Shown: positions 49,705 through 58,605 of the stretch, piece after piece
Numbering within the stretch: the stretch's first letter is position 1
Layout: each line of letters begins with the position of its first letter
From: Aquificaceae bacterium
GTDB taxonomy: Bacteria > Aquificota > Aquificia > Aquificales > Aquificaceae
DNA length: 64,000 nt
NCBI GenBank assembly: GCA_037481935.1
Contig: JBBFKQ010000004.1
Coordinates: 62,001-126,000 of the forward strand
Reading direction: 5' to 3'
Position numbers and translations under genes: made by a program
Notes under the pieces: model-generated
Database searches by the model: none
What the model was told of the DNA's origin: nothing
The model's input: only the letters and a program-made list of their open reading frames with translations

Positions 49705-50307
49705 ATGAATTATGATGTTATCATAGTGGGTGGAGGAGCCAGTGGACTTGCCTGTGCTCTGACCCTTGCATCTGCAAGGGGACGGGGCTGGCAGTGGGCA
49801 GAGGGCAGAAGATATCTTCTCTTTGACACAGAGGGCTCAGACCTCAGAAAGGCTTTCCTCAAGAATGTGCCCGGTATAGACCACATTGCAGGCACAGAGC
49901 TGTTAAAGAAGATAAGAAGGCAGATAGAAGAATGGGGCGGCGTGGATTTTATTCAGGAAGAAGTGATAAGAGTTGAAAGAAGGGGGGAAGCCTTTGAGGT
50001 TGAGAGCAGGTCTGGCAGGACCTTTCTTTCAGGCTATGTGGTGCTCGCTGGAGGTTTTCATTCCTTCAGCATAAAAGGTCTGGAAATAGAGCTCCTTGAA
50101 AACCCAAAGTCTCCCAAGCCAGGCAGAGTGATGATAAAACATAAGGACTATGAGGTTGATAGAAACCTCTTCGTTGCCGGGACTCTTGCAGGCCTCTCTT
50201 CTCACTTCACTTCCTGTGCAGGCTCAGGTGTGGAGGTTGCCGTTGAAATACTTTCAAGGTTTGCGGGCAAGAGGATAGTAATACACGACGTGCCAGAGGT
50301 GACTTGA
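49705..50307 (+). CDS. Small NAD(P)/FAD-dependent oxidoreductase (thioredoxin-reductase-like)
   Basis: A 200-aa protein with the FAD motif YDVIIVGGGASGLACALTLA and a C-terminal FAD segment RNLFVAGTLAGLSSHFTSCAGSGVEVAVEIL. There is no NAD domain and no CxxC pair, so it is an FAD domain only, as in small TrxB-like or HI0933-like flavoproteins. The electron partner is unknown. It overlaps the following flippase-like gene by 4 nt. Confidence 0.75.
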   Translation: MNYDVIIVGGGASGLACALTLASARGRGWQWAEGRRYLLFDTEGSDLRKAFLKNVPGIDHIAGTELLKKIRRQIEEWGGVDFIQEEVIRVERRGEAFEVESRSGRTFLSGYVVLAGGFHSFSIKGLEIELLENPKSPKPGRVMIKHKDYEVDRNLFVAGTLAGLSSHFTSCAGSGVEVAVEILSRFAGKRIVIHDVPEVT

Positions 50308-51155
50308 AAAAATTCATCCCTTTTGCCCTTACCCTTCTTTTCCTTTCTCTCCTTTTTTACTTTGTCCCAGCTGGGGAGATTCTCTCAAGCCTGAAAAATG
50401 TGGATTTTATGAGCCTTCTGCTTGCCTTTTTTTTATACAGTCTGAGCCAGCTGGTGAGGTCCCTACGGTGGAGACTCCTTTTGAAAAACCTGAACCTTTA
50501 CCAGAGCTTTCTCATTAACTCTGCCAACATACTTTTTAACAACCTTCTGCCTGCAAGGACGGGTGAACTGAGCTGGTTTTACTATGCAAGAAGGCTCGGT
50601 GTAGGTCTGGGTGCTTCCCTCTGGTCTTTCCTTGTGGGAAGGCTCTATGACCTCATAAGTCTTCTCTTTCTCTTTTTTCTCAGTCTGTCCCCAGCCCTCG
50701 GCTATGCCATAATTCCCTCTGTCCTTCTCCTTCTGCTCGGACTGACCCTCTACAGGTTCTATTTTTTCCTGCCTTCTACTGGAAAGCTGGGAGAACTGAA
50801 GGAATTTATGAAAAAAGAAGCAACTCTTAGACTTTCTCTGCTTTTACTCCTTCTGTCCTCCTTATCTCACAGTCTGAAGTTTGCAAGCCTTCTTGTGCTT
50901 CTGCCTGTGGAGAACACAGACCTTTACAGAAGCTTTCTTGCCTTCCTGGGTGGAGAGCTCAGTTCTGTGCTTCCAGTTCATAGCTTTATGGGCTTTGGCA
51001 CCTATGAGCTCGCCTTTGGTCTTCCCCTCAAGTTTCTGGGAGAGAGCCTCAAAGAATGGCTGAAGCTGGGCTTCATATTCCACAGCTTTCTTCTCCTGTC
51101 TTCTTTCATCTGGGGAGTTCCATCTGCCCTGCTACTCAGCAGGCACAGGACTTAG
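50304..51155 (+). CDS. YbhN/UPF0104 flippase-like membrane protein
   Basis: A 283-aa protein with about eight helices of the lysylphosphatidylglycerol synthase TM-domain family. Landmarks are LVRSLRWRLLLKNLNL, NNLLPARTGELSWFYYARRLGVG and GELSSVLPVHSFMGFGTYELAFGLPL. Members move lipid-linked substrates or act with glycosyltransferases; no soluble synthase domain is attached. Start codon TTG (50304). Confidence 0.82.
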   Translation: MKKFIPFALTLLFLSLLFYFVPAGEILSSLKNVDFMSLLLAFFLYSLSQLVRSLRWRLLLKNLNLYQSFLINSANILFNNLLPARTGELSWFYYARRLGVGLGASLWSFLVGRLYDLISLLFLFFLSLSPALGYAIIPSVLLLLLGLTLYRFYFFLPSTGKLGELKEFMKKEATLRLSLLLLLLSSLSHSLKFASLLVLLPVENTDLYRSFLAFLGGELSSVLPVHSFMGFGTYELAFGLPLKFLGESLKEWLKLGFIFHSFLLLSSFIWGVPSALLLSRHRT

Positions 51156-51166
51156 AAAAACTGCCT

Positions 51167-51172
51167 TATAAT
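51167..51172 (+). promoter_or_regulatory. -10 element before the fumarase beta gene
   Basis: Perfect TATAAT ending 6 nt before the ATG 51179, with no SD. Confidence 0.55.
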
Positions 51173-51178
51173 CTTCTT

Positions 51179-51736
51179 ATGGAAAAAAAGGTCCAGACGC
51201 CACTGACCGATGAAGTCATTGAAGAACTAAGGGCAGGGGATAAGGTTTTAATCACGGGCTACATCTACACTGCAAGGGATGCAGCTCATAAAAGGATGGT
51301 GGAAGCCCTTCAGAAGGGTGAACCTCTACCCATTGATGTAAGAGGTCAGGTTATATACTATGTGGGTCCAACGCCTCCCAGGCCCGGGCAAGTTATAGGC
51401 TCTGCAGGTCCCACCACCTCCATAAGGATGGACAGGTATGTGGAGGACCTTCTCAAGCTGGGTCTTAAGGGTATGATAGGTAAAGGCTACAGGTCTCCTC
51501 AGGTAAGGGAGCTTCTGAAAAAATACAGGGCAGTTTACTTTGCTGCAGTAGGCGGTGTGGCTGTTCTCCTGTCAAAGTGTATAAAGTCCTCTGAGGTGGT
51601 CGCTTACGAAGACCTTGGCACAGAAGCGATTAGGAGACTCTACGTGGAAGATTTTCCCGTCATAGTTGCCAATGATATATACGGGGGGGATGTGTTTGAG
51701 GAGGGAAGAAAGAGGTTTGCGAGGATAGACCTCTAA
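51179..51736 (+). CDS. Class I fumarate hydratase, beta subunit
   Basis: A 185-aa protein matching the C-terminal half of class I (Fe-S) fumarase and tartrate dehydratase: LTGYIYTARDAAHKRM (family GxxxxxRDxAH), VGPTPPRPGQVIGSAGPTTSIRMDRY, GKGY and the C-terminal FPVIVANDIYGGDVF. In two-subunit enzymes the alpha subunit carries the 4Fe-4S cluster; it is not adjacent. It works in the reductive or oxidative TCA cycle. The stop overlaps pgpA by one base. Confidence 0.9.
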   Translation: MEKKVQTPLTDEVIEELRAGDKVLITGYIYTARDAAHKRMVEALQKGEPLPIDVRGQVIYYVGPTPPRPGQVIGSAGPTTSIRMDRYVEDLLKLGLKGMIGKGYRSPQVRELLKKYRAVYFAAVGGVAVLLSKCIKSSEVVAYEDLGTEAIRRLYVEDFPVIVANDIYGGDVFEEGRKRFARIDL

Positions 51737-52167
51737 TGTGGCAGGAACTAATCGCCACGGGCTTTTATATTGGAAGGTTCAGATACGCACCGGGAACAGT
51801 TGGGACCTTCTTGGGTATACCTCTTGTTTATTTACTTGTTTACAAATGGTGGCTCACGCTGATTTTTGGTGTCCTGCTTTACTGGGTTGCTGTCTGGTCT
51901 GCCAGTTATATGGTGGAGCTAACAAGAGAAAAGGACCCTGAGGAGGTGGTTATTGATGAGGTTGTTGGGTATTTTCTCTCTTTTCTCCTTGTGGAACCAA
52001 CACTGAAGGCTATCATGGTGGGCTTTATTACTTTCAGAATTCTGGACATAGTAAAACCCTATCCCATAAAGTTCTTTGAAAGACTGCCTGGTGGTCATGG
52101 TGTGGTGGCAGACGACGCAGTTGCAGGGCTTATGAACGCAGTCATACTCTATTTTCTTTTCAGCTAA
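51736..52167 (+). CDS. pgpA: Phosphatidylglycerophosphatase A
   Basis: Removes phosphate from phosphatidylglycerophosphate in phospholipid synthesis. 143 aa with APGTVGT near the start, DPEEVVIDEVVGYF (acidic metal site), and GGHGVVADDAVAGLMNA. Four membrane helices. Typical length. Confidence 0.93.
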   Translation: MWQELIATGFYIGRFRYAPGTVGTFLGIPLVYLLVYKWWLTLIFGVLLYWVAVWSASYMVELTREKDPEEVVIDEVVGYFLSFLLVEPTLKAIMVGFITFRILDIVKPYPIKFFERLPGGHGVVADDAVAGLMNAVILYFLFS

Positions 52168-52180
52168 GATATTTTTCAGC

Positions 52181-53041
52181 ATGGAAATTTTCAGAAACTT
52201 TTTCCTTTCCTTATGGGACTACACACTGGACATACTCCCCTTCTTTCTCCTTGCAGTTCTTATTACATCTCTGCTTCAGGGTTTTACGAGCCTCAGCTGG
52301 CTAAAAACCTTCCTCAGGAAAAGAAGAACTGCGCCCATATACACTGGTATTCTTGCTGGGCTCTTGCCTCTATGTTCCTGTTCCATGCTTCCAGTGGCAA
52401 ACCTTATAAGCAGCATGTCCAGAGGCTATGCACCAGTGCTCTCCTTTCTTGTGGTAGCACCAGTTGTATCCCCAGTAACCCTGCTCCTTACTTACGGTTA
52501 CTTTGGTCTTCCCATGACTATGCTGAGACTTTTTGGCACTCTTTTCTTTGCCCTTCTCTTTGCCTACATATCTGACTTCTTTTTCAAAAAACCCAGTGGA
52601 TTGCCCCTAACTATAGGAAGTGCAAGGGACACAGGCTGGAAATCCTTTGGCACGTACTTTAAGGATAACTTTCTTGGAATAGGCAGGTATCTCTTGCTGG
52701 GTATAGTGATTGCCTCCCTGATTAAGACCCTTATCCCCCCTGGTCTTATAAAGCCGATAGCCGGCAGTTTTCTATCTTACCCTCTCCTTTCTTTTGTATC
52801 CATACCAATTTATGTATGCTCCGGTGAGGAGGTGCCCATAGCAAAGGCTCTGGGAGATATAGGCTTCAGCTGGGGTGGTGCACTTACCTTTATGCTGGGA
52901 GGAACTGGCATATGCGTGCCTACTATACTGGCAACGCTTAAGTTCCTGCCAAAGGGCCTGGTCCTCGCATATGTGTTTTTCTGGCTCTTTTTCTCTGTAA
53001 CCATGGGGATTCTTTACGATATATTCTTCTGGAAAGTTTAG
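52181..53041 (+). CDS. UPF0718/DUF318-family permease
   Basis: A 286-aa membrane protein with about eight helices, matching the YraQ/DUF318 permease family: the C-x-C motif LLPLCSCSMLPVANL in the first half and CSGEEVPIAKAL plus GTGICVPTI in the second. Members sit with arsenic or thioredoxin-like genes and may export metalloids; here there is no such partner next to it. Function is not established. Confidence 0.82.
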   Translation: MEIFRNFFLSLWDYTLDILPFFLLAVLITSLLQGFTSLSWLKTFLRKRRTAPIYTGILAGLLPLCSCSMLPVANLISSMSRGYAPVLSFLVVAPVVSPVTLLLTYGYFGLPMTMLRLFGTLFFALLFAYISDFFFKKPSGLPLTIGSARDTGWKSFGTYFKDNFLGIGRYLLLGIVIASLIKTLIPPGLIKPIAGSFLSYPLLSFVSIPIYVCSGEEVPIAKALGDIGFSWGGALTFMLGGTGICVPTILATLKFLPKGLVLAYVFFWLFFSVTMGILYDIFFWKV

Positions 53042-53066
53042 TATAATTCTTAGAGAGGAGGGAAAA

Positions 53067-53420
53067 ATGGACAGGTATACACAGGTTTTGCAGGAACTCA
53101 TAAGAAACACAGGTCTTGAGGGTGCATCCCTCGTATCTGCAGATGGATTGCCAATAGCCTCAGTGCTCAAGCCAGGCATGGAGGAGGACCGCATAGCGGC
53201 CATGAGCGCAGCCATACTCTCACTGGGTGAACGTGTCTCAGAAGAGCTTGCAAAGGGTAACCTGGAACAGATAACTATCAAGGGGCATGATGGTTATGTC
53301 ATACTCACTGGAGTGGGAAGGGATGCGGTGATGGTGGTTCTTGCGGATAACAATGCCAAGCTGGGGCTACTGCTTATGGAGATAAGGAAGTCCCAGGATA
53401 AGCTAAAGGGGATGATATAA
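53067..53420 (+). CDS. Roadblock/LC7 domain protein (MglB-like)
   Basis: A 117-aa Roadblock/LC7 protein: LQELIRNTGLEGASLVSADGLPIASVL and GYVILTGVGRDAVMVVLADNNAKLGLLLMEIRKS. Such proteins are GAPs or scaffolds for MglA-type small GTPases, and a GTPase gene lies two genes downstream. An SD (GGAGG) precedes the ATG, with TATAAT at 53042-53047 as promoter. First gene of a three-gene unit. Confidence 0.9.
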   Translation: MDRYTQVLQELIRNTGLEGASLVSADGLPIASVLKPGMEEDRIAAMSAAILSLGERVSEELAKGNLEQITIKGHDGYVILTGVGRDAVMVVLADNNAKLGLLLMEIRKSQDKLKGMI

Positions 53421-53426
53421 AGGCTT

Positions 53427-54119
53427 ATGGCTCTCACGGGTGACCTGAAAACCTTTAACTTTGTGGACATACTCCAGATAATAGCCAAGGACAGGAAGAG
53501 CGGGATTCTCCTTGTGGAGTGGAAGGATATAACGGTTGCCTATTACGTGAAGGATGGGGAGATAATCTTTGCCCGTCCTGTGGACAGGGTCTTCAGAGTT
53601 TATGCGGAGAGGGACTTTGACCTTCTGATAGAAAAGCTGCGCATATCAAAGGAGAACCTTTTTAGAACTGTGCAGAGGTTTCTACTTGAGAGACTTGACA
53701 TGAAAGAGGGTGTGTTTTCCTTTACGCCAGGATTTGTGAAGTATAACTCCAACTATTCGGTTGTCTATCCAGTTGAAAACATAATCATGATGGCATCCCG
53801 CTACCTTACACCGGAGGAGGTTGAAAGAAAAATATCTGATGAAATGCTTCTTTTTGAACCCGCTGAGGGTTCCGAGGAAAAGCTAAAGAGGGTAGAGCTC
53901 ACTCCAGAAGAGCAAAAGGTCCTTCCTCTCGTGAACGGCGAGAGAACTGTGTATGACATAAGGAAAGAGTCAGGTCTTGAAAACCTTACTGTGGACAGGG
54001 CTCTGTATGGCTTCCTTGCCCTTGGGGTAATAAAGAGAAAGAAGAAAGAGAGGAAACAGAAGCCTTCAATAGCCCTTGACCTTCTCATGAAGATAATAGA
54101 AAGGATAAGGGAGCTGTGA
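53427..54119 (+). CDS. DUF4388/PATAN-type protein
   Basis: 230 aa. The N-terminal half is a DUF4388 (PATAN-related) domain: MALTGDLKTFNFVDILQIIAKDRKSGILLVEWKDITVAYYVKDGEIIFARPV. The C-terminal half is a winged-helix-like region (EEQKVLPLVNGERTVYDIRKESGLENLTVDRALYGFLALGVIKRKKK). In other bacteria this family joins roadblock and GTPase proteins in motility or polarity control. It overlaps the GTPase gene by 4 nt. Confidence 0.8.
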   Translation: MALTGDLKTFNFVDILQIIAKDRKSGILLVEWKDITVAYYVKDGEIIFARPVDRVFRVYAERDFDLLIEKLRISKENLFRTVQRFLLERLDMKEGVFSFTPGFVKYNSNYSVVYPVENIIMMASRYLTPEEVERKISDEMLLFEPAEGSEEKLKRVELTPEEQKVLPLVNGERTVYDIRKESGLENLTVDRALYGFLALGVIKRKKKERKQKPSIALDLLMKIIERIREL

Positions 54120-54667
54120 TGAAGACCATAAAGAAGATAAAAATAGTGGTGGCTGGTCCCTTTGCGGCGGGCAAAACGCAGTTTATAAACACTGTGAGTG
54201 AGATTAAAACGGTTAAAACTGAAAGAAGAACTCAGGCAGTTGGCGAAAGGAGCGTGAAGGAATACACCACCGTAGCCATGGACTTTGGAAAGATACGCAT
54301 AGATGATGAGCATGAGCTGTATCTCTTTGGCACGCCCGGTCAGTCAAGGTTTGACTTCATGTGGGAGATACTGGGTGAAGGTGCACTTGGAATAATAATA
54401 CTGGTAGACAGCACAGACCCCTCCACCTTTCATGAGGCAAGGAGGATAATAAATTTCTTCCACTCTCGCTTTCCTGTTCCCATGGTGGTGGGTGCAAACA
54501 AGCAGGACCTGCCCAACGCTTGGTCTTCAGAAGACGTATCCACCGCCCTTGACATAGGTGAGGATGAGGGCATACCTGTGTTGCCCCTCTCTGCCATTGA
54601 TAAGGAAAGCGTTAAAAGTGTGTTGCTTACACTGCTTGAAATAATAAAGGAAGAAATCTCCAGTTAA
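54116..54667 (+). CDS. MglA-like small GTPase
   Basis: A 183-aa Ras-fold GTPase: P-loop AGPFAAGKTQFI, switch II FGTPGQSRFDFMWEIL (D-x-x-G replaced by G-T-P-G-Q, as in the bacterial GTP-binding group found with roadblock genes), and NKQD as GANKQDLPNAW. Forms a switch with the roadblock protein at 53067. Target unknown; type IV pili or cell polarity would be the usual options. Its stop overlaps convergent argC by 4 nt. Confidence 0.88.
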   Translation: MMKTIKKIKIVVAGPFAAGKTQFINTVSEIKTVKTERRTQAVGERSVKEYTTVAMDFGKIRIDDEHELYLFGTPGQSRFDFMWEILGEGALGIIILVDSTDPSTFHEARRIINFFHSRFPVPMVVGANKQDLPNAWSSEDVSTALDIGEDEGIPVLPLSAIDKESVKSVLLTLLEIIKEEISS

Positions 54668-55686
54668 GGGAACTGCGCAGATCTTTTCAATGCCAGGCTT
54701 TCTTCAAAACCCATCATAAGGTTAAAGTTCTGCACCGCCTGTGAAGATGCCCCCTTCCCCAGGTTGTCTATGATACTTATAACTTCAAGTATGGATGTTT
54801 CTCTGTGATAGTAAAGGTATAAAAAGCAGAAATTACTTCCAGCAGCGTGCTTCATGTGCGGTGGCTCTTCTGTGAGAAATAGGAATGGCTCCCCTCTGTA
54901 AGTTTCCACATAAAGACCCCTGAAGTCCATCTCTCCGCATCTTGTATAGACTTTTGCCAGCATCCCCCGCACTGTGGGGACAACCTGTGGTGTAAACCTT
55001 ACCTTCAAAACTTTTCCATAAACCCTATGAATAACTTCCTCCATTTCTGGTGTATGCCTGTGCCTGTCCACTGAGTAGGCGAAGGCGTTTCCTTCCATCT
55101 CAGGATAATGGAACTTCTGGCTCGTCTTTCTGCCTGCACCGGAAACTCCAGAGAGAGCATCCACGATTAAAAAGTCCATTTCAATACCTTCTTTAAGCAG
55201 AGGATAGACAGCCAGCAGTGTAGCAGTAGGATAGCAGCCTGGGTTTGCCACCAGCTGAGCTCCCCTTATATCTTCTCTGAAAATCTCCGGAAGTCCATAA
55301 ACTGCTCGCTGTAGCAAATCTTTATGTGTGTGCTCAAAACCGTAGTATTCGGGGTATTTAGATGCATCCCTTATTCTGTAAGCGCCAGAGAGGTCTATTA
55401 CCTTCTTACCCCTTTTCAGGAGCTCTGGCACAAGCTCCAGCGATGCTTCGTGTGGAAGGCAGAGAAAGGCAACGTCAAAGTCCTCATCAGGCTCTTCAGT
55501 AAGCTTTAAAGAGCCAACAGGGGCTGGCAGGAAGGAGGGAAAAACTTCAAAAAGCCTCTTGCCGGCATAGGATTGAGAAGTGAGAGAAGCCACCTTTACA
55601 TAAGGATGCTCTAAAAGTATCCTGAGAAGCTCAGCCCCCGTGTATCCGGTGGCACCGTAGATACATACTCTTATCTCTTGCTCCAT
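54664..55686 (-). CDS. argC: N-acetyl-gamma-glutamyl-phosphate reductase
   Basis: Third step of arginine synthesis (reduces acetylglutamyl phosphate with NADPH). 340 aa with GATGYTGAELLRIL, FLCLPHEAS, the catalytic Cys in VANPGCYPTATLLAVYPLL and the His-containing VDRHRHTPEME. Normal length. It overlaps the rpsI stop by 16 nt. A LysY/ArgC dual role is possible in some thermophiles. Confidence 0.94.
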   Translation of the reverse strand: MEQEIRVCIYGATGYTGAELLRILLEHPYVKVASLTSQSYAGKRLFEVFPSFLPAPVGSLKLTEEPDEDFDVAFLCLPHEASLELVPELLKRGKKVIDLSGAYRIRDASKYPEYYGFEHTHKDLLQRAVYGLPEIFREDIRGAQLVANPGCYPTATLLAVYPLLKEGIEMDFLIVDALSGVSGAGRKTSQKFHYPEMEGNAFAYSVDRHRHTPEMEEVIHRVYGKVLKVRFTPQVVPTVRGMLAKVYTRCGEMDFRGLYVETYRGEPFLFLTEEPPHMKHAAGSNFCFLYLYYHRETSILEVISIIDNLGKGASSQAVQNFNLMMGFEESLALKRSAQFP

Positions 55687-56111
55687 CTGTAGGCTTTTCT
55701 TGCCTTCATGAGTCCATATTTCTTTCTTTCCTTTTCCCTTGCATCCCTCTTCAGGAGTCCAGCTTTCTTGAGGCTACCTCTCAGGTCTGGGTTGTATTTG
55801 AGAAGAGCCTTTGCAACACCATACATTATGGCTTCCGCCTGCCCGCTTATGCCACCGCCGCTTACAGTGGCATATATGCCAAACCTTCCATCCAGACCTG
55901 TGAGCTTTATGGGATAGAAAACCTTATGATAGAGGGTTTCCCTCTGAAGATAGTCTTTCAGATTATACTCCTTTCCGCTTTCCTTGACTTTTACTATCTG
56001 TCTGTCTGTCCCTCTTATGAGCCATACCCTTGCCACACTTTCCTTTCTTCTTCCAGTGCCATAAAAGGCATTATCAAAGCCTATCTTAAAATCCTTCAGC
56101 TTCAGACTCAT
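55671..56111 (-). CDS. rpsI: 30S ribosomal protein uS9
   Basis: 146 aa: YGTGRRKESVARVWL near the start and the C-terminal KYGLMKARKAYRWSKR tail that reaches the P site. The N-terminal ~17 residues (MSLKLKDFKIGFDNAF) extend beyond the usual start. It overlaps rplM by 4 nt, the classic L13-S9 pair. Confidence 0.96.
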   Translation of the reverse strand: MSLKLKDFKIGFDNAFYGTGRRKESVARVWLIRGTDRQIVKVKESGKEYNLKDYLQRETLYHKVFYPIKLTGLDGRFGIYATVSGGGISGQAEAIMYGVAKALLKYNPDLRGSLKKAGLLKRDAREKERKKYGLMKARKAYRWSKR

Positions 56112-56542
56112 GCTTCAACCTCCAGAGTTCTGGGTTGCTGAGCAGTGTGCGGATGTTCGTTTCCTGTGTACACTTTTAGCCTCTTGAGCATTCTGTGCCC
56201 CAGTCTGTTTTTTGGAAGCATTCTCCTGACGGCAAGCCTTATAACCTCTTCGGGCTTGTGCTGGAGCATCCAGGAAAGACTTCTCTCCTTGAGACCACCG
56301 GGGTAGTTGCTGTGAAACTGATACTTTTTCTGCTCAGGTTTTTTGCCGGTGGCAATGATCTTGTCCGCATTCAGAACTATGACAAAGTCACCGCAATCCA
56401 CGTCCGGCTGGTAGTAGGGCTTGTGCTTTCCCATAAGCACCCTTGCTATCTGAGAGGCAAGCCTGCCCAGAACCTTTCCCTGGGCGTCTACGACCCACCA
56501 GTTCCTTACCACATCCTCTTTTCTAACATGGTAGGTTTTCAT
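56108..56542 (-). CDS. rplM: 50S ribosomal protein uL13
   Basis: 144 aa: WWVVDAQGKVLGRLASQIARVLMGKHKP, GDFVIVLNADKI, and RRMLPKNRLGHRMLKRLKVYTGNEHPHTAQQP. An SD (AAGGAG) lies before the ATG. First gene of the L13-S9-argC unit, with TATAAT-like sequence in the 48-bp spacer upstream. Confidence 0.97.
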   Translation of the reverse strand: MKTYHVRKEDVVRNWWVVDAQGKVLGRLASQIARVLMGKHKPYYQPDVDCGDFVIVLNADKIIATGKKPEQKKYQFHSNYPGGLKERSLSWMLQHKPEEVIRLAVRRMLPKNRLGHRMLKRLKVYTGNEHPHTAQQPRTLEVEA

Positions 56543-56590
56543 CCTTCTTCTCCTTTAAGAACTTCTAAGAATTATACATTATAACACAGG

Positions 56591-57016
56591 TTATCTTTCC
56601 GCCTGCAACTTATACCCACCCTCCATCCATCCTTCCGGATAATACCAGTCCCTGAAGTATCTGTAGCCGAGGGCTTTCAGCTTTGAACCAAGCCTTGTAT
56701 ACTGCGGCTCCTTTCCCGCCTTTAGCTCCTGCATGGTCTGATGGTCCTCATAGTATTCCACAAAAACCCTTCTGAAGTATTTAGCCAGTATATGGTAGAG
56801 TTCCTCCTCAGAGGAGGAGCCAAAGAACTCCGGGCTAATGTGGAAAAGCTCCACCCACTCTTTCCAGTAGGGCTTTCTGCCATAAAAGGCTTTTATGAAA
56901 AGTATTCTCCTGCCATCTTTTCCAAGGGTTATGTTCTCTTCTTCCGCAAACCTTCCCCTTTCAACCCTGATAAGACTGAAGTGTTTCCCAAGTTCCTCTT
57001 TGAAAGCCTCCTTCAT
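56591..57016 (-). CDS. Unknown protein, DUF1122-like (141 aa)
   Basis: A soluble, aromatic-rich protein: ILFIKAFYGRKPYWKEWVELFHISPEFFGSSSEEELYHILAKYFRRVFVEYYEDHQTMQELKAGKEPQYTRLGSKLKALGYRYFRDWYYPEGWMEGGYKLQ. The EYYED and RDWYYPEGWMEGG stretches recall DUF1122, which has no known function; I am not sure of this. Monocistronic, predicted leaderless (TATAAT ending 8 nt upstream), sharing a -10 palindrome with the DksA-like gene. Confidence 0.55.
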   Translation of the reverse strand: MKEAFKEELGKHFSLIRVERGRFAEEENITLGKDGRRILFIKAFYGRKPYWKEWVELFHISPEFFGSSSEEELYHILAKYFRRVFVEYYEDHQTMQELKAGKEPQYTRLGSKLKALGYRYFRDWYYPEGWMEGGYKLQAER

Positions 57017-57035
57017 GACTTATAATTATAGGATT
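57017..57035. promoter_or_regulatory. Palindromic bidirectional -10 (TATAATTATA) for the DUF1122-like and DksA-like genes
   Basis: The same perfect 10-bp palindrome as at 31311, here at 57021-57030, in a 19-bp spacer. The minus-strand TATAAT ends 8 nt before ATG 57016; the plus-strand TATAAT ends 9 nt before ATG 57036. Confidence 0.6.
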
Positions 57036-57401
57036 ATGCACCATCTAACTCCAAAACAGATAGCGGAGCTAAAGGAAGAACTTCTGAGGATGAGGGAGAG
57101 GATAATAAAATATGCGGAGGAGCAGATAAAAGACCCTTCAAACGTTTCCTTTGAGGGTGGTGATGAGATTGACAGGGCAAACATAGAAACAGGCAGATAC
57201 ATAAGCCTGCAGAGGATAAAGACAAGAGAGTTAAAGCTTCTGCGTAAGATAGATTATGCCCTTATGAAGCTGGAGCAGGGCACATACGGCATATGTGAAA
57301 GCTGTGGAGCCCTGATACCCTTTGAAAGGCTGAGGGCAAGACCTGTCACCACCATGTGCATAAACTGTAAGGAACTTGAAGAGGAAGGAGAGCATGAGTG
57401 A
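57036..57401 (+). CDS. DksA/TraR family zinc-finger protein
   Basis: A 121-aa protein with a helical N-terminal coiled coil ([29 protein letters not shown]) and a C4 zinc finger ([32 protein letters not shown]). DksA-type proteins bind RNA polymerase in the secondary channel and tune promoters, with ppGpp in E. coli. The coiled-coil tip has GGDEIDRAN, in the place of the Asp pair needed for DksA action. The stop overlaps the aminotransferase start by 8 nt. Confidence 0.88.
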   Translation: MHHLTPKQIAELKEELLRMRERIIKYAEEQIKDPSNVSFEGGDEIDRANIETGRYISLQRIKTRELKLLRKIDYALMKLEQGTYGICESCGALIPFERLRARPVTTMCINCKELEEEGEHE

Positions 57402-58605
57402 GAGCTGGATGTTTCCGAGAGTGAGCAGGCTTCCAAAGTATGTCTTTGCTATGGTAAACGAGCTAAAATACAGGCTCAGGCGTGAGGGGGAAGACATAGT
57501 GGACCTGGGTATGGGAAACCCTGACCTTCCACCGTCGGAGCATATAGTGGAAAAGCTCTGTGAAGTGGCACGCAGAGATAACGTTCATGGCTACTCTGCT
57601 TCAAAGGGTATTCCCAGGCTCAGAAAAGCCATATGCGACTTTTACAGAAGAAGATACGGGGTGGAGCTTGACCCTGAGAGGGAAGCCATACTCACCATAG
57701 GTGCCAAGGAAGGATATTCTCACCTTATGCTTGCCATGCTTGAGCCCGGTGACACAGTGCTTGTATCCAACCCCACCTATCCCATACACTACTATGCTCC
57801 CATAATAGCCGGCGGTGATGCCATATCCGTCCCAATAATTCCCGATTATGGAGAGGTTTTTGAGGAGAGCTTTCTCAGAAGGGTTCATGATACCCTCAAG
57901 GCATCTTTTAGAAAGCCCAGAGCAGTGGTGCTGAGCTTTCCACATAACCCCACAACCCTCTGCGTGAGCCTTGACTTTTTCAGAGAGATGGTAAGGCTGG
58001 CAAAGAGGGAAGAGGTATGGCTTGTTCATGACTTTGCCTATGCGGACCTTGGCTTTGACGGTTATGAGCCTCCAAGTATACTGCAGGTGGAAGGGGCAAA
58101 GGATGTGGCGGTGGAGCTTTACTCCATGTCAAAGGGTTTTTCAATGGCAGGATGGCGCGTTGCCTTCATAGTGGGGAATGAGACGCTCATAAAGAACCTT
58201 GCCCATCTGAAGAGCTATCTTGATTATGGTGTCTTTACCCCCATTCAGGTTGCCTCCATAATAGCCCTTGATAGCCCCTACGAGATTGTGGAGAAAAACA
58301 GGGAGGTTTACAGGAAAAGAAGGGATGTGCTGGTGGAAGGACTTAACCGTATAGGATGGCATGTGGAAAAGCCGAAGGGAAGCATGTTTCTGTGGGCTAA
58401 GATACCCCAGTGGGTGGGTATGAACTCTCTTGACTTTTCCCTCTATCTGCTAAAAGAGGCCAAGGTGGCGGTATCTCCGGGCATAGGTTTTGGAGAATAT
58501 GGTGAGGGCTATGTGAGGTTTGCCCTTGTGGAGAACGAACACAGGATAAGACAGGCAATAAGGGGTATAAAGAGGGCTTTTGAAAGATTTACACAGAGGG
58601 TATGA
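57394..58605 (+). CDS. PLP-dependent aminotransferase, AlaC-like
   Basis: A 403-aa class I aminotransferase. The start [41 protein letters not shown] is close to AlaC, the glutamate-pyruvate aminotransferase; the PLP lysine is in [13 protein letters not shown], and PHNPTT and [14 protein letters not shown] are conserved. Aspartate or LL-DAP aminotransferase are alternatives. Start chosen at ATG 57394; 57409 is also possible. The stop overlaps the decayed MNT gene (ATGA). Confidence 0.88.
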   Translation: MSESWMFPRVSRLPKYVFAMVNELKYRLRREGEDIVDLGMGNPDLPPSEHIVEKLCEVARRDNVHGYSASKGIPRLRKAICDFYRRRYGVELDPEREAILTIGAKEGYSHLMLAMLEPGDTVLVSNPTYPIHYYAPIIAGGDAISVPIIPDYGEVFEESFLRRVHDTLKASFRKPRAVVLSFPHNPTTLCVSLDFFREMVRLAKREEVWLVHDFAYADLGFDGYEPPSILQVEGAKDVAVELYSMSKGFSMAGWRVAFIVGNETLIKNLAHLKSYLDYGVFTPIQVASIIALDSPYEIVEKNREVYRKRRDVLVEGLNRIGWHVEKPKGSMFLWAKIPQWVGMNSLDFSLYLLKEAKVAVSPGIGFGEYGEGYVRFALVENEHRIRQAIRGIKRAFERFTQRV

